A stretch of DNA of 64,000 bases from assembly GCA_032716605.1 (NCBI GenBank), contig CM064552.1, positions 13,537,674 to 13,601,673 of the forward strand, read 5' to 3'. Positions within the stretch are counted from its first letter, which is position 1. Each line of letters opens with the position of its first letter. Shown in pieces: positions 33,932-46,444 of the stretch. Under the pieces are notes generated by a model. The model saw only the letters and a program-made list of their open reading frames with translations. It made no database searches and was not told the DNA's origin. The stretch comes from Paralithodes platypus. Lineage: Eukaryota; Arthropoda; Malacostraca; Decapoda; Lithodidae. The position numbers and the translations under genes were made by a program.

Positions 33932-34109
33932 CCTTATTCTACCTCCATGTTAGTTGCCGCTACCTGTGCATAATAGTCTTCAAATGTTGCTAGAAAAAAG
34001 TTACTAATCAAGAATTGCAGAGAAGAACTAGTGTAAATTCACCTAAGCAATACAATTAATGTTATAATAATAATAAACTTCATCAATGTCTAACTTCATC
34101 AACACGGTG

Positions 34110-34285
34110 GCGTAATTTTAATTGGATTTGGATAAGACTATAGTGCACGAGTTTACTGAGCTTAGGAAACACCTCTAGGAAGAATAGGAGTGCAAAATAC
34201 CCTCCGTAATCTTATGACTCCAACAGATCCTTCCTAGACTGAAGAGGAAATCGTCAAATGATAGTCATAAGTAGTTAAAGAGAGA
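34110..34285. mobile_element. Decayed family C element
   Basis: GGCGTAATTTTAATTGGAT, CTTATGACTCCAACAGATCC and AAATCGTCAAATGATAGTCA are recognisable family C words; the ends are gone. Confidence 0.4.
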
Positions 34286-34289
34286 CGTT

Positions 34290-35479
34290 ATCCTACTGCA
34301 AGGATTAAGCTGCCCAAAACAACTTTACCCTAAGGAAATATTATATGATTTGATATCAGTAATTCAGCGGTTTATACTGTAATGCATACACAAAGCCAGT
34401 TGCGAAGTATACCGAACTTTGGACTTCATAATTATTAGTAGAGCACAAGGATTAATATTCCATAGTAATAATAAACTGCTATGATTGACTGATATTTTAT
34501 GTAAAGGCAATGTATCGTGTATCTCAATAAAATACTTTACCTACGAAGTCTAGCCTAAAATGGCTTATGATTTAGTGTTTGCCACAACAATATAAATAAA
34601 TACTCTTGATTTTATATTATAGGGAATTACGAAAGATGTAAGCGAATCAGAAGCCACATGTACGAGTTTTCTTGCAGACTAAGTTGCAGTACGTTGTTAA
34701 TGTCCCCTTATTGATACATTTAATCTACTTAAGCATATCTTATCTAGCTCCTGTAATTTTTTTTTTTTTTTACTAAATCTAAGCCTCAGATTGTTATTAC
34801 AATATTTAAATCCTAGCCAAGGACTCCTAGGCTGAAAATAATCGTCTGGTGTTACCCAGGTTAACATAACAAAATACAAAATACTGATGAAAGGAGAAAT
34901 CCTTTTAATAATAAAACAAAATAATTAGGAGATTAACTTAAACCACAAAAAGCATAATGAAAGGCTTTACAAATAGTTACATTTTATTTTATTATTTACA
35001 CAGTGCAGAACTAACGTAGGCCTATAACAAACGTCACTCTAAACATTTAAATATATAGTTATATTTATTCGCTTAGTGTACATTTTAACATTCACCACTA
35101 CACCAGCGACACTCACATCGACCCCGCCATAAGTCACATATTATGCCAGTCTGTTTACACCGTTGATATGTTTATGTTTAACACAGTTGACACGTGACAT
35201 CTCATGTTTATGTTTTCAAGGGTGCAATTCTTAGCAATACAATTTGTATTTATTATGTCTGCCAATTAATTAGTAAGTAGGCAGATACAGGCTTACGATG
35301 ATTGAACTACATGTTTTGTTTTGAAAGGAATATTAGTGCATGTGATGTTTATACCGTAGTTATATTGGCAATGCGGTTGAAACACAATCTACTATTTTTT
35401 TTTTCAGCAGCTAATGGAAAGTGTATTTATCGATTGTAACTGATTAATTAATTGAAGTGTTCAAGCTCTAAGTAACTAA
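34290..35479. other. Unassigned AT-rich stretch
   Basis: No gene or repeated element recognised. Confidence 0.45.
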
Positions 35480-36950
35480 TCAAACTTTAAAAACGTTGCT
35501 GCTTTTCTAATGCAACACAACACATCACAGCGCTCGGTCTGTTTACACTGGCTGGTGGGAGGCAGCTGAGGCGAGTAGGATGAACGGTGGGTGTTTCTGT
35601 TTGTCACCACCAGAGTGCACCGTAATAGCGCCCCGCTAGCCAACTTTCCTTTCTCTCCCACCAGATGTCGGGGATATCGGCCGCGGGAGAACTGTTGCGG
35701 CGCTCAATAGATGGCGTCGTCAGTGCCTCCCCTTTTTTTTTATTAGTATTCCTCACGGCATTTCGTAAATTTAAAGGAAATTAATGATCGCGGGACGATT
35801 TCTCCTAAACCTGGGTTATATACGAATGAGGGAATTACCTTAGATTGATATTTCCACTGCTGTCATGACTATATATGGATAGTTTGAGATAGTTTAGCAC
35901 CAGGTAGGCTTGGGGGGGACCACGTTGTCTTGGGGAAGAGAGGATGGGGTTCGGGAGTAGGAGGTAGGAGAGGGGATATGGGAGGGGGGAAGAGGGTGGT
36001 TGTGGGAGAAGGTGCAGGGACGGGTAAGGGGGGGGGAGCCAGCCCACCCATATAGCCAAGTTAATCCACACGTTGGCAACTCTGCATGACCCACCTGATG
36101 TATGATTCTTTTTTGCTTCGCCCTTTTTGACCATCGTTCTTTCGGTCGTGTCATGGTCACACCTGATCCCAGGCCGCCTCGTCTTGACCAGGGCAGGCAC
36201 GGTAGGGTTACATTGAAGGGCTACCATAATAAAGTTCATATATTCAGACCGCTGTTGACGACTGCTGAGTAATAGTTGTAAAACTTTGGCGTAAAGTTTT
36301 GGTGCGCATGTCTCGCTCAGGTTGCATGAGTGCGGCAGGTAAACACAGGAAAGAAGGAAGTTGTGGCAGATCAGCTGATAAGATGTTTGTAAACAGATGC
36401 ACCACGTGCTTTATCCAAGTCTTATTATTATTGATTTTTGTTGCATCATTGATAACGTATCCTCATAAGGTATTTTTGACAAGCTCTCTTAAATCATACG
36501 AGGGAGGATGAGTACATACGTTATTACAATAGCATACCCTGTACTTGGTCAACTTTGAAACATATATAGGCTACAAAACGTAGTTTAACACTGACTTTAG
36601 ATACCGGTACTGACAAGTTTTCGTAAACCATACAATCTAATCACGTATTTTTTTCCAATTAATTGAAGTACCGGTATGGTTGATTATATCGGTAATCAGC
36701 ATCAGTACACTAATCAGTAACCCGTGGGAGTAACAGTGAACAAGATTCCATTCCTGTACTTTAACCTTCGTCCTCCCCTGCTCAACACCCGCTCATCATG
36801 CTACCTGAGAGAAGCACTCTGCGGGTTCTAAAACTAAATAAAACTAATTACTTATATGAAGAAAATTGTGTGTGGAATAAAGCAAGTATGCACAAGATGA
36901 GAAGTTGCGATAGATCTGTAGCGATATCATCTCGTACCATCCCTTACTGT
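35480..36950. other. Unassigned stretch, partly GC-richer
   Basis: 35520-35730 is more GC-rich than its surroundings (ATATCGGCCGCGGGAGAACT; GATGGCGTCGTC), and 35910-36040 is G-rich on the plus strand. A promoter or first exon is possible around 35640-35730, but there is no TATA, recognisable protein or splice pair to support it. Confidence 0.3.
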
Positions 36951-36954
36951 CACG

Positions 36955-37680
36955 CCCTCTATCATCCCTCACCGTCCACCTAGTCTCCCCCCTCGTCCCC
37001 TCCTGTCCTGTCTCCTACCCCCGTCCTTATCCCTAGTCCCCTACCCCCGTCATACCCTTAGTCCCCTGCCCCGCCCTATCCCTAGATTCACCTACTCATG
37101 TTTTATCCATAAATCCACCTATCCCAGTTCCTTCCGTAGACCTCTCCTAACCCCATCCAATCCCTAGGCCCTACCCCCACTCCATCCTAGTACCCTACCC
37201 CGTAACTTATTCCAGCTCCCCTACCCCAAGCCAATCCCTATACCCTCTACCCCCGTCTCATCCCATCCCAGACCCCCCTACTCCCGTCTTATCCCTAGCC
37301 CCTTCCCCCGTCTCATCCCTAGATCCCCCCTTTCCTAGTCCCATCCCTAGATCCCCCGCCCCATCCATAGGCCCCCCTGCCCCCGTTCCGCCACCCTGTC
37401 CTGTACCCCCATCCCATCCAATACCCCACTACCCCCGTCCCATTCTTTACTGTCCACCCCGGGCCCATTCCTTACTGTACAGCGGCCCATTCCACCCGAC
37501 AAGACTATTCCATCCCATCCTTACTTGTCCGGCCCATTGTATTTCATCCTCCAGCACTATCCCTCCTTACTCATTCTATCTTACACTACTATCCCCATCC
37601 CATCCTGTCTATATATTCTCATCCTATCCCATCCTGTCTATATATTCTCATCCCATCCCATCTTTACATGTTTAGCCCAG
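36955..37680. repeat. C-rich degenerate minisatellite
   Basis: Repeated CCCTACCCCCGTC, CCATCCC and CCCTAGnCCC words with irregular ~25-30-bp spacing. Strongly C on the plus strand, so i-motif/G-quadruplex forming potential on opposite strands. Confidence 0.75.
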
Positions 37681-38617
37681 TTTAGTTAGTCCTACAGAAC
37701 TAGTCCAGCACATGTATCTAGCCCTGTAGCACTAATTATCACATCGTTTATTGTTAAAATACGCTTGTTTTTATCGTGCACGATCTTGGAAGTTCATCTG
37801 TACATGTTATCATAGCCCACTACATCTCATCTTACAATATTATTGAATCCTATTTTTGCTTATTTAACCCAATGTACGGTACTTCATCCTACGACACTAT
37901 TGTCACATATATTTATTTTAAAATTGTGCTTATTTCATCCTTGAACATTATGATATACCTTCTTTTGTATATACCCCAGTTCATTCCATCCTACGGCACT
38001 TTTATTTACATCATTAACTAGTCGTATCCGGTTTGCTTACCATTCACCTCAATTTTGTTCAATTTGTTTCTTTCTAACACATATCGTCGTATATTACAAC
38101 ATATTCGTTGTTAGACGTGTTCTCTTAAGCACTCTGCTGTCTCATCGTTACATGTCTAACTTATTTTTTTCCATCCACTTCTAACAGCAATATTCAGTGT
38201 TATCTTTGCGTATCTTGCCTAGTATATTTTACCCTACCGCACTATAGCATACCAGTTTATATTATCTAACTCAGTTAATTCGATCCTACCACATTATCCT
38301 ACTTGCTTAACCCAGATTATTCCATACTACAGCATTCTATCTATCTATCTATATGTTCAGGCCCAATCCCCATTTTGGGGGTAGCCGACTCAAGACAGAG
38401 CAAGAACAGGGAAAACACAAAAACAACATAAAACAAAAAATAAACACTGATAAAAAACACGAACTCACACACATCACACTACAGCATTAGTCGATGTAAT
38501 TTATACTATACATTGTATTCCATCATGCAAGACAATGTGTACCATTTTGCTTATGTCTAGGATAATCCAATATCATCACCACTACCACAGCAAAAAAACA
38601 AAAACAAAAAAAGGTAC
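37681..38617. other. Unassigned stretch
   Basis: No gene recognised. (CTAT)n at about 38337-38356 is followed by CAGGCCCAATCCCC, a word also present at about 7282 next to CTAT repeats, so a small dispersed repeat is likely. Confidence 0.4.
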
Positions 38618-38832
38618 TATGCCCTGTTCCAAATAGGAAGTTAGAAATCGTGAACCCTATCTTTTATAACTAAAAAAGGGTTAGCGGAGCAAATGAGCTA
38701 TACATTTCCACACTTATTCCCTGGTTGACCCTTTCCAAATGTTAGAAATATTAGCTCAATTACTCTTGTCGTTTGTAAGTTATAGAGGTTAATATTCAAG
38801 AGTTTTGGCCTACTAATTTGGAACAGGGCATA
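38618..38832. mobile_element. Family H foldback element
   Basis: Perfect terminal inverted repeat TATGCCCTGTTCCAAAT / ATTTGGAACAGGGCATA, with an internal ATTAGCTCAATTACTC block shared with 49575-49755. 215 bp, non-coding. A TA-type target is possible at the ends. Confidence 0.75.
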
Positions 38833-38879
38833 TACTATTACTACTGCCATCACCACCATAACAACATGACCATCTTCCC

Positions 38880-39600
38880 AGCACCTTTACTCGCCCTCGA
38901 CCATCATCACCAAGGACCTCCTTGACTATCATCGTCACCAACACCAAGACCAATATTACCAACACCATAGTCCTAGCACCCGCACCATTGCCCCACTACC
39001 ACAATCTCCTCTTCCACCACCACACCACCTCCACTTCTCTCTCCATCGCCACTGTCCTATTATCATCACTATTCCTCCACCACCATTACATTATTTTCGG
39101 TACCATAACACCACCACTAAAGACCTTCACCATCACTACCACACCACCTATACTACAAGTTTTACACCATCAGTACCTCCACCACCACCACCGTCGCATA
39201 TCCACTACCACACCACCTCCAATACAAGTTTTATACCATCAGCACCTCCACCACCATCTTCCCATCTCCACACCACCATCTCCATTACAAGGCTTACACC
39301 ATCACCACCTACACCGTCCTATCTCCACCACTATACCACCTTCACTACAAGGCCTACACCACCAGCGCCTCAACCACTACTACAAGTTTCACACCACCAC
39401 CGTCCCATCTCCACCAGCACTACAAGGTTTACACCACTAGCACCTCCACCAACACCGTCCCATCTCCACCACACCACCATATCCACTACAAGGCCTATAC
39501 CATCACCACCTCCACCTTCCCCACCACTACTAGGCCTACACCATCGCCATCTCCACCACCACCACCACACCTCCACCGTCCCACCACCACCGCTCCGTCT
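38880..39600 (+). repeat. CAC/CAT-rich degenerate minisatellite
   Basis: Higher-order copies of roughly 60-70 bp built from CCACCACC, CATCTCCACC and CTACAAGG/TTTACACC words (for example ACAAGTTTTACACC at about 39155 and ACAAGTTTTATACC at about 39224). Open frames rich in H, T and P follow the repeat. Confidence 0.8.
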
Positions 39601-40981
39601 AGTCTTGTTTCGTGCCGCTCGTCTAATTTCCCAAAACGCTTCGCTCCCTCTCACATTGTCCCGTGCCAGTGTGTTTCGTTCCGTCACATCCCGTCCCGCC
39701 GTAGCTCTGTAGCCCTTCCCTCTTCCCACCCACCCCCTCTCCCTCCTTCCCTTGGCTGACCCTTCCCTTGCCCTTCTACTCCTTCCCTCTCTTGCCTTCT
39801 TCCTTTCCTTTTCCATCTTTCTCCTCTGTCATGCTCTCTTCCTTCTTCCCACCCACCCCTCTCTACCTCCTTCCCTTGCCCTTCTACTCCTTCCTCCTTC
39901 TCTCCGTCTTCCTTATCTTGTCTTCCTGATATCCTTTTTCCTCTTTCTCATTTGTCTTGCTCTCTTCCTTCTTCCCACGCGACCCTCTCTTCAATCTTCC
40001 CTTCTACTTCTTCCTTCCCTCTTTTCTCAGTCTTCCTTCCCTCTCTTTTCTTCATTTTCGTTTCTCTTCCTCTGCCCTTCTACTCCTTATTTTTCCTCTT
40101 TCTTGTCTTTATGTCTTTCCCTCCAGCTTTCTTCCTCTCTTCCTTCTTCCAATCTCTCCCTCCCTGCCTCTTCTATATTTTCCTTCTTCTCTCCTTCCTT
40201 CTCTCTCTTGTGTTCCTCGTTTCTTCTTTCCTGTCTTCCCTTTCTCGATCTCCTCCTGTTCTTACCCCTCCTCTTCCTCCTTTCCCTTTTCCCACCCACC
40301 CCTCCTTCCTCCATCAGCTGACCTTTCCTTGCCCTCCTGCTCCTCCTTCCTTCTCCCCTCCTTCCCATTTCCTCCCTTACCTTCGTTCTTCCTTCACTTG
40401 CTCCTTCCTCGTTCTTGTCATCGCCTTCCTTCTTGCACCTATTTTGTTTTCATTATTTGCGTTCCTTCCTTCCTCCTTAGACCTTCCGTAGCGTTCCTCT
40501 TTGCTTCTTCTTCCCATGCCCTTCCTATTCTCCCTGTTTTCCTCCTGATTCTTTGTTTCCCTCCCTCCTTGTTTCCTTGCCTTGTCATCTTCCTTTCCCT
40601 ACGTGCCTTACTTTATTTGCCCTCCTTCCTTCTATCCTCTCTTATCTCCATTCCTTCTTTCGCCCTTCCTCAAGTTCAAATTCAATTCTTCCCTCTCGAC
40701 CCTCCCCCCCTTGTCCTTTTCCCTTGCTTCGCTTTCCTTTCTCCCTTTTATCCTTCTGCCTTTCTTGTCTTGTCCTGGTGCACTTGCCCTCCTTCACCCA
40801 CCCTTCATTCTCTCCTTTCTTCTCCGCCCTCCTTCTTCCCTCTTTCATATGTTTCTCTCCTTTTGGCTTTTCTTTATTTATATATTGTCCTGCTTCCTTC
40901 CTGCTCTTCTTTCTTATGTCCCGCCTTCCTTCTTCCTTATTTCTTATGCTTCCCTTCTCCCTTTTATTCCCCTTCTTTCCT

Positions 40982-41052
<71 letters not shown>

Positions 41053-41160
41053 GCCTTTCTTCTGATTTATGTTGGCATTCTTACTCCTCTTCTTTATCCT
41101 CTGCCCTCTTCCTTCCCCCTCCTTTATTCCATTGCACTCATACCTCCACTTTTTTTTTGT
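39600..41160 (+). repeat. 1.5-kb polypyrimidine tract
   Basis: Plus strand is overwhelmingly C and T, with CTTCCTTC, CTTCTACTCC and CTTGCCCTTC words recurring. It includes a pure (CT)n of about 34 units (40984-41051). Frames up to 401 residues (Ser/Leu/Phe/Pro only) are composition artefacts. Confidence 0.9.
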
Positions 41161-41197
41161 AACTCCCGTTCTGATTTCCGTTGCCCTTATTCCCCAT

Positions 41198-41297
41198 NNN
41201 NNNNNNNNNNNNNNNNNNNNNNNNNNNNNNNNNNNNNNNNNNNNNNNNNNNNNNNNNNNNNNNNNNNNNNNNNNNNNNNNNNNNNNNNNNNNNNNNN
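41198..41297. other. Assembly gap, 100 N
   Basis: Exactly 100 N, the usual placeholder for a gap of unknown size, immediately after the polypyrimidine tract. Confidence 0.98.
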
Positions 41298-41458
41298 TCC
41301 ATGTGTGCTAATCTGATGAGATCTCTCTGAAATGATACCGGAACTGCTCCACCACTCCATATAAGTCACAGGCAACACAATACCTGCCATGTCCGCAGGG
41401 AGGTCAGGAAAGGCTGGGAAATTATCAGTAATAACCAGGGCAGAGATGTTTATGTTAA

Positions 41459-41829
41459 GGGGAGATGGGCCGTTTTTCTGGTCCCCTTTCTCCCTCGTGT
41501 TAAGCCCCATTTGTTTTGAGAATATAAGACGTTCGGTCCATTAGTTTGGTGATTTTAACACGTTTCGCACAATTTAGTTGTCAATTTTAAGACCTTTCGT
41601 GCCATTTAGGTGTCAATATTTTCATGGGGAGCGACAGCGAGCCTGTAATTATAGGAGGAACCGGCCTTCCACCGCGAAATTTTTCTATCGCAAAATGTAC
41701 ACATTTATCTTGAAAGGGGGCGGTCTAGGGGTCTTGGTTGTTTTTCTAAGCTTGATGGAGGTGTAGCGAGGAAACTAAGAAATAAAGGAATACATGAATT
41801 AATAGGCCCAAAAAACGGTCCATGTCCCC
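41459..41829 (+). mobile_element. Family A (long-TIR subtype) TTAA element
   Basis: TTAA at 41455-41458 and 41830-41833. Ends GGGGAGATGGGCCGTTTTTC and AAAAAACGGTCCATGTCCCC are inverted over about 20-25 bp, the clearest termini for this subtype. 371 bp. Confidence 0.85.
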
Positions 41830-42123
41830 TTAAGGCTCCACGATATTTGGCCAGATATTCAAAATCGAACTGTGTCCCGAGGTTCATCTCTTGAATGGCA
41901 TTGGGCAATAGTGCTTAATTAATGCCTATCTTGATCTGCTATTCGACCACTCTGACTTGTCCCTAGCTTTGATTTACAGTTGGTTAATATTTACACTACC
42001 TGCCGTCATGCTTCACTTTTTTTAAATCAGAGTTGTCTACTTAACAACTGATCCAATTTTCTTGTCAGCATCTTCGACCGAAACTTCATTTTCCATCATT
42101 GCGATAAATGTCATATACAATAC

Positions 42124-42125
<2 letters not shown>

Positions 42126-42183
<58 letters not shown>

Positions 42184-42252
42184 GGTATATATATATATAT
42201 ATACAGTATATATATATATATACAGTATATATATATATATATATAGTGTATA
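42126..42252. repeat. (TA)n with CGGTA and CAGTA interruptions
   Basis: TA array broken by TATACGGTATA and two TATACAGTATA palindromic words. Confidence 0.95.
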
Positions 42253-42688
42253 TATGCGTCCTCACAACATACGTTTCCACACTAATTCAATTTGTTTGCA
42301 GGTAAATTAATGACACATCCTAGACTGCCATTTGTGTTGCACTCAGGATAGTTAGAAATAATACATACCGGTGTTGTATAACTGGTATCATGTGGCTCAC
42401 AAGGTAATTTCCCACCATCCTATTACAGATAAGAGGTCTTGATGGCTGGTATTTGTCGGGGTTTAAAGTTTGTTTTTCTTCGTTCACAAGTCATTCCGCC
42501 GTCGGTCACTTCGGCCAAATTCGGAGTTGATTCGTCCAGACTCCACACCTAGCCTACCATAACCTAACCTTAACTTACCAAAATCGAACCTAATTATATA
42601 GTACATTAAATAATAATATATATTAATAAGCACTCACACACACGCATACATGCATACATACATACATACAAATATACATACATATACA

Positions 42689-42727
<39 letters not shown>

Positions 42728-42730
<3 letters not shown>

Positions 42731-43653
42731 GGCGTTTCATAAATACCTTTCATAAATTTCAGAATGAATAGACCTAGCAATAATAAATATACTTTACTAT
42801 GTGACGGTTTTGGAAATTTCTCATATTTACCGGGATATTACACATTTTAGTTTAAATAGGAAAGTCTAGGGGATGAAAACGATCAGTAGATTACCATCAC
42901 CTCAATTACTTTATTTTGTCATAAATGTTTGAACATCAATGTATTTTACAGTATTTACAATAGTTGCTCGAAGTTTCTCCCACCCTCGTTGATACAGGCT
43001 TGGGCTCGGTGCATAAGAGACTGTCGCACTCTTTCAAATATCTCTGGTGCGTTTCTTACTTCTCTGCATGCCTCTTGAACTCGTTGCCACAGTTGCTGAC
43101 GGGTGTTGATTTGTGTAGCATACACCCTGCTCTTCAAGTGTCCCCAAAGATAAAAGTCAAGTGGAGTTAGGTCCGGTGATCTAGGTGGCCAGGCGATGGG
43201 ACCACCACGGCCTATCCACTTATCAGGGTACATAACATTAAGGAAATCCCTCGTACCTCGTGCAAAGTGAGCTGGATGAACCACATTTGTCTACGTGTTC
43301 TGAGAGGCACATCTTCAAGTAGTATGGGTAGGTCATCCTGAAGAAATCTGGTGTACACATTGCCTGTAAGTCGTTGTGGTAACATAAAAGGTCCGATTAC
43401 ATGGTCACCAAGAATACCTATTGTAAATACTGTAAAATACTATGATGTTCAAACATTTATGACAAAATAAAGTAATTGAGGTGATGGTAATCTACTGGTT
43501 GTGTTCATCCCCTAGACTTTCCTATTTATACTAAAATGTGTAATATCCCGGTAAATATGAAAAATTTCCAAAACCGTCACATAGTAAAGTATATTTATTG
43601 TTGCTAGGTCTATTCATTCTGAAATTTATGAAAGGTAATTATGAAACACCCTG
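42728..43653 (-). mobile_element. Tc1/mariner relic with 236-bp terminal inverted repeats
   Basis: Ends CAGGGCGTTTCATAAATACC and ATGAAACACCCTG, flanked by TA on both sides within (TA)n microsatellite. The left arm 42728-42963 and right arm 43418-43653 are nearly identical inverted repeats. The central ~455 bp encodes the C-terminal half of a transposase on the minus strand. The first half of the transposase, including DNA-binding helices, is deleted. Non-autonomous. Confidence 0.85.
42955..43421 (-). pseudogene. Tc1/mariner-type transposase fragment
   Basis: The open part (Met codon at 43284, stop at 42955) reads PAHFARGTRDFLN, then WPPRSPDLTPLDFYLWGHLK, characteristic of the C-terminal catalytic region of DDE-3/mariner transposases with the last acidic residue in this motif. 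Upstream on the minus strand, GILGDHVIGPF and RLTGNVYTRFL continue the family pattern in another frame up to about 43421. A small deletion near 43270-43285 removes the aspartate-glycine expected before PAHF and breaks the frame. The stop codon lies inside the left terminal repeat. The protein would cut and join DNA at element ends; this copy cannot. Confidence 0.8.
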
Positions 43654-43679
43654 TATATATATATATATACAGTATATAT

Positions 43680-44254
43680 ATATTACATTACATTCCAGGA
43701 ATAGACGAGGGAAATCCTCAAAGCTAATAATAACAAGTCCATACAGCTATTGACGTCCTTTATGTTTGAGTAATTTGTATCTTACTAAACAAAACCAAGA
43801 TTAATGTAACCGACAATATACTTAATTAACCTTAACATAAACCAATCCACCCTGATTATATGATGCCATTCATATAATAAATATTATCGAATAATATATT
43901 ACAAACGTCATCCTCCATTCGAAAGTTACACAAATGAAATATTTGTTTGTGAATGCATGTTTGTATACGATCAATAGGCAACACATAGTTAGTTATACAA
44001 ACCAAATATTAAATCTAGATTAATTATGCTACTTAAAAACAAAGGATTATTCTATTCACTTTTTATATTATTTAGTTTAGTTTATTTATAAGCAAATAAG
44101 GCGTGCTATCTTGTGATATTATGTCACATATAGTTATCATATTTATCATTAATTTCGGTAATATTTGAAGTTATACTATATTATATTTGGTTCTAAAAAT
44201 TTACACAATCTCCTCTCTCATATTATTGTCTTCCCGTTCGTTCACATTTCTCAT
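43680..44254. other. Unassigned AT-rich stretch
   Basis: No gene or element recognised. Confidence 0.4.
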
Positions 44255-44461
44255 GAAGACGCGATCGCGTCCTTTTGGAGATACTTTAAAACCTTTAAAA
44301 CCATCAGGGGTGTTTAGAAACCTTAAGTTTAATTACTTCAACCTCTGCAGTTGTCTTTGAGCGAATTGTGGGCAGAAAACTAATGTTGGAGAGGTAATTA
44401 TGAGCTTAAGATCATTCTATTTCTGAATTATAAACGGATACCCCCGGCCTGAAAGGGTTAA
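44255..44461 (-). mobile_element. Family D TTAA element
   Basis: Reverse-orientation copy of 50531-50761: shares TACTTCAACCTCTGCAGTTG and GGGCAGAAAACTAATGTTGG, and ends GAAAGGGTTAA (44458-44461). The far end is less clear. Confidence 0.65.
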
Positions 44462-44695
44462 CTGTCTATATATAGTTTGTTTCTTTTCAACTGATGGTAA
44501 AATGAAAAGTGCCGATCAAGATTTCTCAGTTATTTTGAAGATTTTGTAGTGAATATGGTGCTAATTATATATACTTGGTCTTAATATAGTGCAGAAACAA
44601 GGTAGTTTCATATATTTCCATTAACTATAAAAAAATTAGCTGCTAATCGTCAATTGAAAAGAAACGAGTATAGTTCTCACTTCTCCCCGACTGAC

Positions 44696-44699
<4 letters not shown>

Positions 44700-44742
<43 letters not shown>

Positions 44743-44927
44743 TTGCTCCTCCAACGACACACATATTTCATCTAACCGACACCTGCGTTTCATCAGTCAC
44801 AATCCTTTTACTCCTTCGAAGCTAAAGATGTCTCATATTTTCTAGTCTGCACATTCAGGCCTTTTCCTCGTCATACTTTAAGTTATTATATTCAAATTGT
44901 TGTCATTTTCGTCTTTTCATTTCTCGC

Positions 44928-44970
<43 letters not shown>

Positions 44971-45024
44971 TCTAGTCTCTCAGTGGGGATCGAACCATCG
45001 ACCATCAGAACGATAGCCTATGTC

Positions 45025-45076
<52 letters not shown>
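44700..45076. repeat. Cluster of microsatellites
   Basis: (CT)n 44700-44739, (TA)n about 44931-44967 and (CT)n about 45031-45076. Confidence 0.95.
44970..45030 (-). mobile_element. tRNA-like SINE relic
   Basis: The minus strand contains GGTTCGATCC, a good pol III B box, in a tRNA-like GATGGTCGATGGTTCGATCC context, wedged between (TA)n and (CT)n. Only the B-box half is recognisable. Confidence 0.4.
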
Positions 45077-45079
<3 letters not shown>

Positions 45080-45959
45080 TGATTAAGATTTAGATTATAG
45101 AGGGATAGACATAATGAGCCAGAGTTATCAAGATATTATAATATGTACTAAGGAATTGCTTATAATACGAATATAAGAACAAACATACAAGAAGCGGTGT
45201 TTGAGCACGGGTCTCCCAATGATCACTAGGCAACTACCGGTAGTCATAACTAAATTAAAAAAAACATAACAAATTGGCCAACGTTATCTACAGTACCGGT
45301 ACATAATAATACAAGATGGTTATGAAAGTAACAGATAGTTATTATCATATATAATACAAACAAAAATGTTTTTTATAAAATTCCAATAGTAACCGTTTTA
45401 TGTAATAATATTAGAATTAGCATAGGTATTAGGCATCTCTGATTAAGAATTTGACCTATTATGTAAGGCTAGTTTACACAATCATAGCTCCTTGTGGTGT
45501 ATAGAATGGTGGTGACAGTTGGATGGGTAAAGGTATATAACGACATGATTCTGCAACCTGTAAGTGTGTGCTGATGGGTATAATAGCTACGACACTAACC
45601 TGGCATAAGGTCTCTGAATGAGTGACAACATTTAATACTCTCGCATTTTTATATATAGTCTGAAGGTAAAAATATGTTGGTTAAATTGGACTAGAGAATG
45701 CATTGTAATCAATACTATACAATACCATGTTATTGTGGTCAAATATATCCATCTTTCTACAGACTGTATCCCATGTTTATGTCTTGGCAACTGTACATCT
45801 TAATATCACCCCTGAACAGTCTAATGTATTGCAGGAAAGCGAAGGCAGCATCTGTTAAGTTTGTCACATGAATGTGTATCCAATCTGTATTTTTATGTAT
45901 GGAAGGAAATATAACATGATTGAATTAGACTTGCAGTTTCTATTGCATTTTATTTTCTA
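45080..45959. other. Unassigned AT-rich stretch
   Basis: No gene or element recognised. Confidence 0.45.
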
Positions 45960-46290
45960 TGTGAATGAGGGAAACAAAAGGCATAACTGCCTGCAGCGAG
46001 TGCCTCCCCCAGATTTCAAAGAGTGACAAGGCCGAAATCAAGGGACGTTCGAGCTAAAATGCCTGGACACACGGAGTTTGAAGCAATTTAAGTCCATAGG
46101 AAGAGGGAAAGACTGATTCTGGGAGAGAGTTCCAGAGCTCAGCAGTTGAATAGAAGAAAGTCTGACAATAGCGTTTCACTCTTGGGTTGGAGAGTTGCAC
46201 AGAGTAGGGGTGGGATTGTGTTGCAAGGCGGGTACTACGTACCCTACATAGAGGAGGTGGTATGCACTGGACATTAGTGAAAAGTGCACA
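45960..46290 (-). mobile_element. Non-LTR retrotransposon 3'-end relic
   Basis: The minus strand reads TAELWNSLPESVFPSSY and, one frameshift later, CFKLRVSRHF, the usual C-terminal tail pattern (WNSLP...F...FK.R..R.L) of LINE ORF2 proteins. A ~100-bp 3' UTR-like region shared with 345-620 and 59745-59830 follows. Confidence 0.6.
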
Positions 46291-46444
46291 TGAAAAGTTA
46301 ATGTACTGTAGGAGTGGCTACATCCTCCCGTGGTATAGGCTACATTTTTTTTTTTTTTTTTTTTTTACATACATGGAGTCACAGAAGAAAAAGAAGTGAC
46401 AGCAGTCTGTTTAAATCCACCCCTTTAACTCCTCTGTTTATAAG

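Noticed and set aside
35640..35730. Start codon and GC-rich first exon or promoter
   Set aside because: Composition shift only; no core promoter element, splice donor or recognisable protein.
39752..41162. Overlapping long Ser/Leu/Phe/Pro frames up to 401 residues
   Set aside because: Polypyrimidine DNA rarely forms stop codons, so long frames are expected by composition in all three frames.
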